From NCBI GenBank assembly GCA_964368605.1, contig CAYJBP010000073.1, forward strand, positions 1 to 12,690: DNA of 12,690 bases, written 5' to 3'. This DNA comes from CAYJBP01 sp964368605 (GTDB taxonomy: Bacteria; Bacillota; Dehalobacteriia; UBA4068). Within the stretch, counting starts at the first letter, position 1, and every line of letters begins with the position of its first letter. The translations under genes were made by a program, and so were the position numbers. Below the pieces are notes generated by a model. It was given only the letters and a program-made list of their open reading frames with translations, was not told where the DNA came from and did not search any database. This document shows positions 7,000 to 12,690 of the stretch, one piece after another.

Positions 7000-7623
7000 A
7001 TGAAAAAAGCGCTTAAGTGGCTTGATGTGAATTTTGAGCCGGTTTTAATTATGGTAGTTTTTATCATAATGACATTATTATTAACCTTACAAGTAATTTT
7101 ACGTTTTTTATTTGATGAAGGCTTTGCCTGGGCCGAAGAATTTGCCACCTTTATGTTTGTATGGATTTGCTTTTTGGGCATATCCTATGCTTTTAGGAAT
7201 AATCGCCAGATTACAGTTGCTTTTATCCGTGATTTCTTGCCGGAAAAAGCTCGTAAAATCTTAGTCCTTCTTATCGATTTTTCGATGTTAGCTATTATGA
7301 TTATCTTTCTGATTGGTGCTATTAGCAATGTGCAAAATACAGCCGAATTTAATGATTTGGCAATTTCGATACCGATTACGATGAATGTTGCTTATGCTGC
7401 TGCTTTGGTTGGCTATTCTTTATCGATGCTAAGGATTGTACAAACCATTATCTGGAAAATCCGTCGCTTTAATGCATCTTTTGATTTGTTCTTTAATCGT
7501 TTGGGCGTATACAATAATGCCCTGGATGTATGTTTTATGAATAAGGCAGTTAGGGAAGACGAGATGTCGCAAATTGACCCGCAAGTTGCCGAAGAAGCCA
7601 AAAAATATAGGAAGGAGGGCTAA
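7000..7623 (+). CDS. dctQ: TRAP transporter small permease DctQ
   Basis: Small integral membrane subunit of the TRAP transporter, partner of DctM. The ATG follows GCGGAGGTG, with GGAGG at 6988-6992. Four hydrophobic segments are visible at about residues 14-37, 47-65, 84-107 and 125-147, the normal DctQ topology. The family's conserved features are present: QVILRFLF at the end of the first helix, FAWAEEFATFMFVWICFLG with the Trp-Ala-Glu-Glu motif, and a basic loop with RNNRQI. At 207 residues it is longer than the usual 150-180; the extra 50-residue hydrophilic C-terminal tail (after about residue 155) is unusual and looks cytoplasmic. It is three bases upstream of dctM, so translation is probably coupled. 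Confidence 0.93.
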   Translation: MKKALKWLDVNFEPVLIMVVFIIMTLLLTLQVILRFLFDEGFAWAEEFATFMFVWICFLGISYAFRNNRQITVAFIRDFLPEKARKILVLLIDFSMLAIMIIFLIGAISNVQNTAEFNDLAISIPITMNVAYAAALVGYSLSMLRIVQTIIWKIRRFNASFDLFFNRLGVYNNALDVCFMNKAVREDEMSQIDPQVAEEAKKYRKEG

Positions 7624-7626
7624 AGG

Positions 7627-8916
7627 ATGATAGCTACACTGTTTACTGTATTTTTAGGCTTATTATTACTTTCTTTTCCTATCGCTGTTTCGCAGGCCTT
7701 TGGCTCTTTAGCACTTATTTTTACCGATCAGGCCTCGCTTTCTTTAGAAGGCTATACCCGTGCTATTTTTGGCGGTTTTAATTCCTTTACCCTGGTAGCC
7801 GTACCCTTATTTACTTTTGCCGGCGATATTATGGGTAAGGGGGGCATTTCTAAGCGTTTGGTCGATACCGCTAAGATTTTTTTAGGCAATCGCACCGGCG
7901 GTTTGGGCATTGCCTCTATTGTAGCATGTATGATTTTTGCCGCTATTTCCGGCACCGGTTCGGCCACTGTTGCGGCAATCGGCCTAATTATGATTCCGGA
8001 AATGACCAAGGCCGGTTATGATCGCCCTTATTCGGCATCTTTGGTGGCAACGGCCGGTACTATCGGTACTATTATTCCGCCTTCGATTTGTATGGTGGTT
8101 TATGCTATTGCTGCTAATGCTTCGGTAACCTCGATGTTTACTGCCGGTTTCCCGGTTGGTGTTTTGGTAGGTACCGCTTTATGTGTTTATTGTGCAATTT
8201 CCTGCCGCAAGCGTGGTTATCAGCCGGTTGTGGTTAAGCGCACCTTTAAGGATTGCGTTAAAATTATTGTTACCGCTATTCCTTCTTTCTTGGTGCCGCT
8301 AATCATTTTGGGTGGTATTTACGGTGGTCATTTTACCCCCACCGAGGCCGCTGCTGTGGCTTGTTTTATTGGTGTTGTCATTTCGGTATTTGTTTATAAA
8401 GAAGTTAAATTATCGGATATCCCTTATATGGCCTATCGTTCGGTAATTATTTCGGCACCGGTTATGTTTATCATTGGTGTATCTTCGGGCTTTGCCAAAA
8501 TTTTGGCCATTACCCGTATGCCCACCCTTATTTCCGAGGCTATCTTAAGCGTTACCGATAGTGCTATTTTGTTGTTAATCCTCATCAACCTATTACTGCT
8601 TTTGGTAGGCGCCTTTATGGAAACAAATGCCGCCATCATCATCTTAACCCCCATTTTATTACCGATTGTTTCGGCCTTGGGCATTAGCACGGTTCACTTT
8701 GGGATGATTATGATTCTTAACTTGGCCATCGGCTTTGTTACCCCACCTTTGGGAGCAAACCTGTTTATGGCCTCCGAGATATCACGAGTGCGATTCGAGG
8801 TGCTGGCAAAAACGATTTGGCCATGGATATTTGTAATGATAATAGTATTATTGTTAATTACTTATATTCCGGAAATTTCTACTTTCTTGCCCAGTTACTT
8901 AGGTATGACAATCTAG
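7627..8916 (+). CDS. dctM: TRAP transporter large permease DctM
   Basis: Large membrane subunit that carries the substrate across the membrane using an ion gradient, usually sodium. It starts at ATG three bases after the dctQ stop; ribosome site GGAGG lies inside the dctQ end (7614-7618), with AAAGG just before the ATG. 429 residues with about a dozen hydrophobic segments is typical. Recognisable DctM stretches: LLLLSFPIAVSQAFG at the N-terminus, PLFTFAGDIMGKGGISKRLVD, ISGTGSATVAAIG, AGTIGTIIPPSICMVVYA, GGHFTPTEAAAVA, and FVTPPLGANLFMAS near the C-terminus. These glycine/threonine/proline-rich hairpin segments form the substrate and ion sites in the family. No terminator separates it from the next gene, so some transcripts may run on into the creatininase-family gene. 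Confidence 0.95.
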   Translation: MIATLFTVFLGLLLLSFPIAVSQAFGSLALIFTDQASLSLEGYTRAIFGGFNSFTLVAVPLFTFAGDIMGKGGISKRLVDTAKIFLGNRTGGLGIASIVACMIFAAISGTGSATVAAIGLIMIPEMTKAGYDRPYSASLVATAGTIGTIIPPSICMVVYAIAANASVTSMFTAGFPVGVLVGTALCVYCAISCRKRGYQPVVVKRTFKDCVKIIVTAIPSFLVPLIILGGIYGGHFTPTEAAAVACFIGVVISVFVYKEVKLSDIPYMAYRSVIISAPVMFIIGVSSGFAKILAITRMPTLISEAILSVTDSAILLLILINLLLLLVGAFMETNAAIIILTPILLPIVSALGISTVHFGMIMILNLAIGFVTPPLGANLFMASEISRVRFEVLAKTIWPWIFVMIIVLLLITYIPEISTFLPSYLGMTI

Positions 8917-8938
8917 TAAAATAATTTTGCTTTTATAG

Positions 8939-8967
8939 TTGAAAGTCGGTTGATTGTAGGCTATAAT
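8939..8967 (+). promoter_or_regulatory. Sigma-A promoter of the creatininase-family gene
   Basis: TTGAAA (8939-8944) and a perfect TATAAT (8962-8967) with a 17-base spacer, giving a start near 8974. It allows expression of the downstream hydrolase independently of the transporter. Confidence 0.8.
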
Positions 8968-9005
8968 ATAAATTAATTAATAATTTAAAGGATGGTGTAA
9001 TTTTA

Positions 9006-9947
9006 ATGGGTGAAATCAAAGTTCAAACCAAATTCAAGTTAAACAAAAGGGATTCTGTATGGTTCCATCAGAATTCTGCCCAAGTTAATGTTGCTTATGC
9101 TAAGGAAGTTTGCGATATCGCAATCTTGCCTTTAGGTGCTATCGAGCAACATGGCCCGCATTGCCCCTGCGCTTCCGATACCTACAATGCTATGGGTATT
9201 GCCGAAGCTGTTGCCAGCAAATGCGATGCTATGCTTCTTCCTTGCCCGATGTACGGTGCTCATCCTCATCATCACTGGGGTATGCCCGGTACTATTCCGC
9301 TTTCTTTCGAAACACATATCGGCATGATTGTTGATATTATTCGTGGTGCGGCTGTAGCCGGCTTTAATAAGTTTATTATTCTTTCGGCTCATGGCCAAAC
9401 TATGACCGTGCCTTGCGCCGTTCATAAATTGGGTATCGAAGGTTTTTATACCGTATCTTCTACCTGGTATGATTTCCTCCGCGATAATAAAACTGTTTTG
9501 GATGATTATATGTGGCATGCCGACGAAGCCGAGACTTCGGTTGCGCTTTCCTTATATGATAAGTGGGTAAATATGGACTTAGCCGTAGATGGCAGCGGTA
9601 CCCCCACCTTGGATTCCAAGTACAAAATCGCCCCCGGCCAAGAAGCCAAACCCGGCGCTATGTATCACTTTGAAGGCACCTTCGGTTTACCCGAAAAGGA
9701 TGACCTTGATAATGGTGTTATCGGTAATCCTACCAAAGCTTCGAAAGAAAAAGGCGATTTATTGGTAGACAAGGTTTCTGATTTATATGCTCAATTGGTA
9801 AAAGATATTGCCGAGGCTTATCCTTGCGGTATCAACCCCTTAGGCTTCAGAAATCCCTTGGGCTATACCGGTGCTCATAACTTCACCTATGATGAAGGCC
9901 ATTTAGAGCGTGTAGCCGCTATCCGCAAAAAAGCCGGTTTAGAGTAA
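9006..9947 (+). CDS. Creatininase-family metallohydrolase
   Basis: Cytosolic metal-dependent amidohydrolase or ring-opening hydrolase of the creatininase family, 313 residues. Metal-site motifs are visible: PLGAIEQHGPHCPCASDT with Glu47, His49 and Asp58; HHHWGMPGTIPLS at about 88-100; SAHGQT with His129 where most members have NGHGGN; and a HADEAETS segment in place of the usual HAGEVETS. The family includes creatininase, MftE, FAPy deformylase and a 3-dehydro-scyllo-inosose hydrolase; none can be assigned here. The start ATG is preceded by AAAGGA (8987-8992) with a long 13-base gap, and an N-terminal extension of about 35 residues precedes the first motif. It follows the TRAP genes with its own promoter and a shared strand, so it probably acts on the imported compound. 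A terminator follows. Confidence 0.9.
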   Translation: MGEIKVQTKFKLNKRDSVWFHQNSAQVNVAYAKEVCDIAILPLGAIEQHGPHCPCASDTYNAMGIAEAVASKCDAMLLPCPMYGAHPHHHWGMPGTIPLSFETHIGMIVDIIRGAAVAGFNKFIILSAHGQTMTVPCAVHKLGIEGFYTVSSTWYDFLRDNKTVLDDYMWHADEAETSVALSLYDKWVNMDLAVDGSGTPTLDSKYKIAPGQEAKPGAMYHFEGTFGLPEKDDLDNGVIGNPTKASKEKGDLLVDKVSDLYAQLVKDIAEAYPCGINPLGFRNPLGYTGAHNFTYDEGHLERVAAIRKKAGLE

Positions 9948-9980
9948 ATTAATTTAATACTATTTAATATAGTAGAAATA

Positions 9981-10012
9981 AAAAAAGGTTGCATTATTGC
10001 AGCCTTTTTTTT
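9981..10012 (+). terminator. Terminator after the creatininase-family gene
   Basis: GGTTGCA (9987-9993) pairs with TGCAGCC (9998-10004) with one T-G pair and loop TTAT, flanked by A6 and T8. It closes the transporter/hydrolase locus. The terminator at 11073-11105 has the same outer arms. Confidence 0.85.
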
Positions 10013-10133
10013 GTGGTTTTTTATAGGCCAATCTGTTCAATATTATATTTTTACAAATAATTGTTTAATCTAAAAGCCTGCTATAGCTACTTGTAAAAAA
10101 TAATTTATAAAAAAACTCCATTTTACCCCATTT

Positions 10134-10168
10134 TTGGCAACTTGCATCCGTAATCTATGACATGCAAG
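10134..10168 (+). promoter_or_regulatory. Candidate promoter with a CTTGCAT/ATGCAAG operator-like repeat
   Basis: TTGGCA (10134-10139, 5 of 6 to consensus) and TATGAC (10156-10161, 4 of 6) have a 16-base spacer, placing the start near 10168, 42 bases before the next ATG. CTTGCAT (10141-10147) and its complement ATGCAAG (10162-10168) bracket the -10. A repressor bound there would block the promoter. The regulator is unknown. Confidence 0.4.
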
Positions 10169-10209
10169 AAAAACAAAACAGAAATTAAAAACAGAATGGA
10201 GTGCTTATC

Positions 10210-11042
10210 ATGAATAAAATATTATTTGGAGTATCCTTAGCCGCCACCTTAGCCGCAACTTTTGTATTTACCTCTGTTGCATCCAGCGCCGAGCTACCTG
10301 CACCTGATGAAACAAACCAGGTTATCGAAGAACCTGCCACCGAGGGAGCTACGCCTAAAAAAATCGGCAAAAAAGCTGCCAAAGGTATAGCCGAAGCCCA
10401 TGCCGCATTAGATACCGTAAAATTAATCTGGGAAGAAATTAAGCTAGAAAAAGAAAATGGTGTTTTGCAATATGAATTAGAATTTGATGCCGACGGTATT
10501 GAATATGAATATGAAATCGATGCCTTCACCGGCGAAATCATCAGCTTCGAAATCGATCGAGACGACAATGATGATATCGACGATATGGACGACGACAATG
10601 ATGATATCGACGATATGGACGACGACAATGATGATATCGACGATATGGATGACGACAATGATGATATCGACGATATGGATGACGACAATGATGATATCGA
10701 CGATANNNNNNNNNNNNNNNNNNNNNNNNNNNNNNNNNNNNNNNNNNNNNNNNNNNNNNNNNNNNNNNNNNNNNNNNNNNNNNNNNNNNNNNNNNNNNNN
10801 NNNNNGACGACAATGATGATATCGACGATATGGATGACGACAATGATGATATCGACGATATGGATGACGACAATGATGATATCGATGATATGGATGACGA
10901 TAATGATGATAACGACGATAACGACGACGACGACGACGATGATGACGACGACGATGACGATGATGACGATGACGATGACGATGACGATGATGATGATGAT
11001 GATGATGACGATGACGATGATGACGATGGTGACGACGATTAA
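10210..11042 (+). CDS. Secreted PepSY-domain protein with long Asp-rich repeat tail (contains assembly gap)
   Basis: Exported acidic protein of unknown role. I choose the ATG at 10210 because GGAGTG (10198-10203) lies at correct spacing; the in-frame GTG at 10201 overlaps that site. Residues 1-27 are a Sec signal peptide, cleavage likely after Ala27 (VASSA-E). A short acidic spacer leads to one PepSY domain at about 50-116, recognised from KKAAKGIAEAHAAL, then YELEFDADGIEYEYEIDAFTGEI. PepSY domains are thought to modulate proteases or bind peptides outside the cell. From residue 118 comes a tandem array of ten-residue units DDNDDIDDMD, then a run of 35 Asp (10923-11027), Gly and DDD, ending at TAA. 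The 100-N gap at 10706-10805 breaks the frame on paper only; the same repeat unit resumes in phase after it. The polyanionic tail would bind cations strongly. A terminator follows. Confidence 0.85.
10561..10895 (+). repeat. 30-base tandem repeat array in the acidic protein gene
   Basis: Units of 30 bases (encoding DDNDDIDDMD) start at 10561, 10591, 10621, 10651 and 10681, and after the gap at 10806, 10836 and 10866. The complete units are almost identical at DNA level, differing only by a synonymous GAC/GAT change at the last codon and one more in the last unit. Such identity implies recent expansion by slippage or recombination. True copy number is unknown because of the gap. Confidence 0.95.
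10706..10805. other. 100-N assembly gap
   Basis: Exactly 100 unknown bases, the conventional size for a gap of unestimated length. It sits inside the tandem repeat, so it reflects repeat collapse rather than a biological break. The flanks require a true length of 5 + 30k bases if the units stay regular. Confidence 0.95.
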
Positions 11043-11072
11043 GCTATCCCCTGTTCCTATTCACTATACAGC

Positions 11073-11105
11073 AAAAAAGGTTGCGGCTAAGCCGCAGCCT
11101 TTTTT
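11073..11105 (+). terminator. Terminator after the acidic repeat gene
   Basis: GGTTGCGGC (11079-11087) pairs with GCCGCAGCC (11091-11099), including one T-G pair, with loop TAA, A6 before and T6 after. A weak promoter for the next gene, TTGGCA (11108-11113) with CATAAA (11132-11137), starts just beyond it. Confidence 0.9.
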
Positions 11106-11169
11106 GTTTGGCATAAACCGATAACTAAAATCATAAAATCTAATAAAAGGCAGAATAAGGAGCAAGATA

Positions 11170-12315
11170 ATGATAATATTTAAAAGGATAGTTATCGCGG
11201 CATTAATTATAATTGCTATTTGGGCAATGCCAGCCAAGGCGGCCGAATTAGATTTGCAGGTAAAAAGTGCCGTTTTACTGGATGCTAATACCGGCCAAAT
11301 CCTTTATCAGCATAATGCAAAAGAGCAGGTTTATCCGGCCAGCACCACTAAGCTGATGACCATGGCTTTAATTTTAGAGGCAATAAATAATGGTCAGATT
11401 AGCCTTGATGATTTGGTCACTACCAGCGAGGCGGCTGCCGGCATGGGCGGTTCGCAAGTATATCTTTTTCCCGGCGAAACCCGTACAGTTGAAGATATGC
11501 TAATTGCCATCGCCGTTGGCAGCGGCAATGATGCGGCCTATGCTATGGCCGAATTTGTGGGAGGTAGCTATCAAAACTTTATTGATATGATGAATGCTAA
11601 GGCGGCGGAGCTGGGCATGCTTGATACAAATTATGTTAATCCGCATGGTTTGCATGATGATAATCATTATACAACGGCTGCTGATATGGCTATTTTGGCC
11701 GACTATTCTTTGCAGATGCCGCAAATTTTGGATTATACTTCGATTTATGAATATCATTTTAGGCCGGAGCCTAATCCCTTTATATTATGGAATACCAATT
11801 CGCTCTTAAAGTGGTATGAGGGAACCGACGGTTTAAAAACCGGATATACCGAGGAGGCCGGGCGTAATTTGGTGGCTACGGTTAAGCGTGGCGAGATGCG
11901 TTTAATTTCGGTTATTATGGGGGCTAGCCAATCCAAAGGGCATTTTAATGAGAGCATGGTTTTATTGGATCATGGTTTTAATAATTATATATATCAGTCC
12001 TTATATAAAGAGGGGCAAATAATTGAGCAATTGGCGGTAGCTAAAGGCGAGGCAGATAGTATAGATATTTGTTTGGCCGAGGATATAAATTATAGCGATT
12101 TAAAAAACAGCGATCCGGAAATTATAACCGAGATTGAATTGCCGGAGCAATTGACGGCACCTATCGAGGCTGGGCAGGTTGTAGGGAAAATTATTGTCTA
12201 TAAAGATGAAGAAAAATTAAGCGAGGTAGATTTATTAACTGCCCAAGCGATAAATAAAAGTGGTTTAATGGCTTATTGGCAAAAATTATTAAATATTACC
12301 GGTTTGGGCAAATAA
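11170..12315 (+). CDS. dacF: Secreted D-alanyl-D-alanine carboxypeptidase (S11, DacF-like)
   Basis: Low-molecular-weight penicillin-binding protein that removes the terminal D-Ala from peptidoglycan pentapeptides outside the membrane, limiting cross-linking. The ATG follows AAGGAG (11157-11162) at seven bases. Residues 1-24 are a Sec signal peptide with cleavage near AKA-A. The serine-type catalytic set is intact: S58-T-T-K61 in PASTTK (nucleophile Ser58), SGN at 118-120 and KTG at 223-225 in DGLKTGYT. Residues 32-260 form the transpeptidase-like fold; about 275-350 is the beta-rich C-terminal domain of PBP5-type enzymes; the end (GLMAYWQKLLNITGLGK) looks like an amphipathic membrane anchor. 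The 381-residue length is normal. The choice of DacF over other DacA/B-type paralogues rests on general resemblance to Firmicutes proteins; no sporulation neighbours are in the window to confirm it. Confidence 0.92.
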   Translation: MIIFKRIVIAALIIIAIWAMPAKAAELDLQVKSAVLLDANTGQILYQHNAKEQVYPASTTKLMTMALILEAINNGQISLDDLVTTSEAAAGMGGSQVYLFPGETRTVEDMLIAIAVGSGNDAAYAMAEFVGGSYQNFIDMMNAKAAELGMLDTNYVNPHGLHDDNHYTTAADMAILADYSLQMPQILDYTSIYEYHFRPEPNPFILWNTNSLLKWYEGTDGLKTGYTEEAGRNLVATVKRGEMRLISVIMGASQSKGHFNESMVLLDHGFNNYIYQSLYKEGQIIEQLAVAKGEADSIDICLAEDINYSDLKNSDPEIITEIELPEQLTAPIEAGQVVGKIIVYKDEEKLSEVDLLTAQAINKSGLMAYWQKLLNITGLGK

Positions 12316-12358
12316 TTATTTCTTCCTATATAATAGTGTACATTAAAGGTTTCTTTTG

Positions 12359-12387
12359 TTTCTTTTCTTTCCTCAAAAGAAAAGAAA
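12359..12387. repeat. 12-pair polypyrimidine/polypurine hairpin
   Basis: TTTCTTTTCTTT (12359-12370) is perfectly complementary to AAAGAAAAGAAA (12376-12387) around loop CCTCA. It is followed by GGTTTT, not a clean T-run. It may be the 3' end of the carboxypeptidase transcript. Confidence 0.7.
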
Positions 12388-12402
12388 GGTTTTAATCTTT
12401 AA

Positions 12403-12486
12403 AAATCTTTCGAGACAAAGCAGTTTCGGAATTATAAATTAAATAGGCAGTTAAATCTGGAAGAGAAGGAAATACTCGAAAGATTT
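12403..12486. repeat. 12-base perfect inverted repeat, 60 bases apart
   Basis: AAATCTTTCGAG (12403-12414) and CTCGAAAGATTT (12475-12486) are exact complements. The right arm overlaps the right arm of the 12441-12497 stem, so the two cannot form together in one RNA. Confidence 0.75.
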
Positions 12487-12497
12487 AGCTGCTATTT
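12441..12497. repeat. Long imperfect stem-loop
   Basis: Bases 12441-12458 pair with 12481-12497 over about 17 positions with one bulged G and one G-U pair; the core is GCAGTTAAATCT with AGATTTAGCTGC. The 22-base loop is purine-rich (GGAAGAGAAGG) and contains CTCGAA. Confidence 0.65.
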
Positions 12498-12520
12498 TTA
12501 TTTGCAAAGCAAATAAAAAT
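12494..12520. repeat. 12-pair perfect hairpin with three-base loop
   Basis: ATTTTTATTTGC (12494-12505) is exactly complementary to GCAAATAAAAAT (12509-12520), loop AAA. It overlaps the last four bases of the preceding stem-loop. Confidence 0.75.
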
Positions 12521-12569
12521 GAAGTGCACTTTTTGGGAATATATAATATTTTGATTTTTGGGGATATAT

Positions 12570-12690
12570 TTGTTATTAATTTTGCAGGGAATGGTCTTGA
12601 CCATTCCACTGTTCGGGCTATTGCTGCCTAAATTGCCAACAGAATTGTTTTGGTTTGACTTTTTGTTGATTATTGTTCGCAAGGTTATTG
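12570..12690 (+). CDS. Possible start of a hydrophobic protein, cut by window end
   Basis: A frame stays open to the last base. From TTG 12570, with GGGGA at 12560-12564 as a possible ribosome site, it reads as a hydrophobic segment (LLLILQGMVLTIPLFGLLLP), a short polar stretch (KLPTELFWFD), then FLLIIVRKVI. Alternative starts are TTG 12558 and ATG 12591. TATAAT at 12542-12547 could be a -10 but I see no matching -35. A 9-base perfect inverted repeat, GGAATGGTC and GACCATTCC (12588-12607), lies inside the frame. AT-rich DNA readily encodes hydrophobic residues by chance, so this could be spurious. I do not recognise it. Confidence 0.28.
   Translation, partial: MLLILQGMVLTIPLFGLLLPKLPTELFWFDFLLIIVRKVI
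12588..12607. repeat. 20-base palindrome near the window end
   Basis: GGAATGGTC (12588-12596) and GACCATTCC (12599-12607) are exact complements separated by TT. The two-base spacer makes an RNA hairpin strained but fits an operator for a dimeric protein. It is more GC-rich than its surroundings. Confidence 0.6.

Larger units (their letters stand above)
12316..12569. other. AT-rich intergenic region packed with inverted repeats
   Basis: No gene is visible on either strand. The stretch contains the hairpins listed separately, a palindrome AAGTGCACTT (12522-12531) and a related AGTGTACATT (12336-12345). The latter two are roughly inverted with respect to each other (AGTGTAC..ATT against AGTGCACTTCATT on the opposite strand) and could be the ends of a small non-coding element about 195 bases long; this is a guess. 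No canonical terminator for the carboxypeptidase gene is seen, although the first hairpin may serve. Confidence 0.45.

Noticed and set aside
9132..9518. 128-codon minus-strand frame
   Set aside because: Lies fully inside the creatininase-family gene, which has clear motifs and its own promoter.
10185..10688. Minus-strand Ser/Ile-rich frame opposite the repeat gene
   Set aside because: It is the complement of the Asp-rich tandem repeat; low-complexity SSSISSISSL is a translation shadow.
10561..10895. CRISPR-like array
   Set aside because: Units are contiguous 30-base coding repeats with no spacers; no cas genes are nearby.
12485..12682. 65-codon minus-strand frame at the window end
   Set aside because: Asn/Lys/Ser-rich complement of AT-rich DNA, crosses two palindromes and has no recognisable features.

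Overview
The window looks like chromosomal DNA of a low-GC, Gram-positive-type anaerobe (Firmicutes, probably Clostridia). This is inferred from AT-rich intergenic DNA, strong AGGAGG-type ribosome sites, a TTG start and probably other non-ATG starts, lipoprotein signal peptides ending in a lipobox, textbook sigma-A promoters, U-tract terminators and a DacF-like carboxypeptidase. No phage, insertion sequence, CRISPR array or complete mobile element is visible. All convincing genes lie on the + strand.

Layout. 1-963: 3' part of a threonine/serine dehydratase-type PLP enzyme, cut by the window edge. 1014-1203: a self-contained tRNA(CAT) unit with consensus promoter, structured 5' leader, encoded CCA and terminator. 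1310-2960: an uncharacterised pair, an acidic-linker lipoprotein and a four-helix membrane protein with a disordered N-terminal tail. 3307-5265: a membrane GGDEF-EAL protein whose EAL half keeps its catalytic residues while the GGDEF half lacks a metal-binding Asp, followed by a terminator. 5332-5873: a 540-base non-coding stretch full of inverted repeats. 5874-8916: a TRAP transporter operon, dctP-dctQ-dctM, with a strong hairpin after dctP. 9006-9947: a creatininase-family metallohydrolase with its own promoter, then a terminator. 10210-11042: a secreted PepSY-domain protein with a long Asp-rich tandem-repeat tail, broken by a 100-N assembly gap, then a terminator. 11170-12315: a secreted D-Ala-D-Ala carboxypeptidase. 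12316-12690: a palindrome-rich AT-rich stretch, possibly with the start of another gene at the edge.

How the genes work together. The clearest functional unit is the TRAP transporter plus the creatininase-family enzyme, which suggests import of an organic acid or polar cyclic compound followed by hydrolysis of a ring or amide bond; the substrate is unknown. The secreted poly-Asp PepSY protein and the carboxypeptidase both act outside the membrane, but each is separated by terminators, so a shared role is only a guess. The most unusual items are the PepSY/poly-Asp repeat protein, overlapping alternative hairpins at the right end, and similar ATTGCAT/ATGCAAT-type inverted repeats placed around candidate -10 boxes in two intergenic regions.
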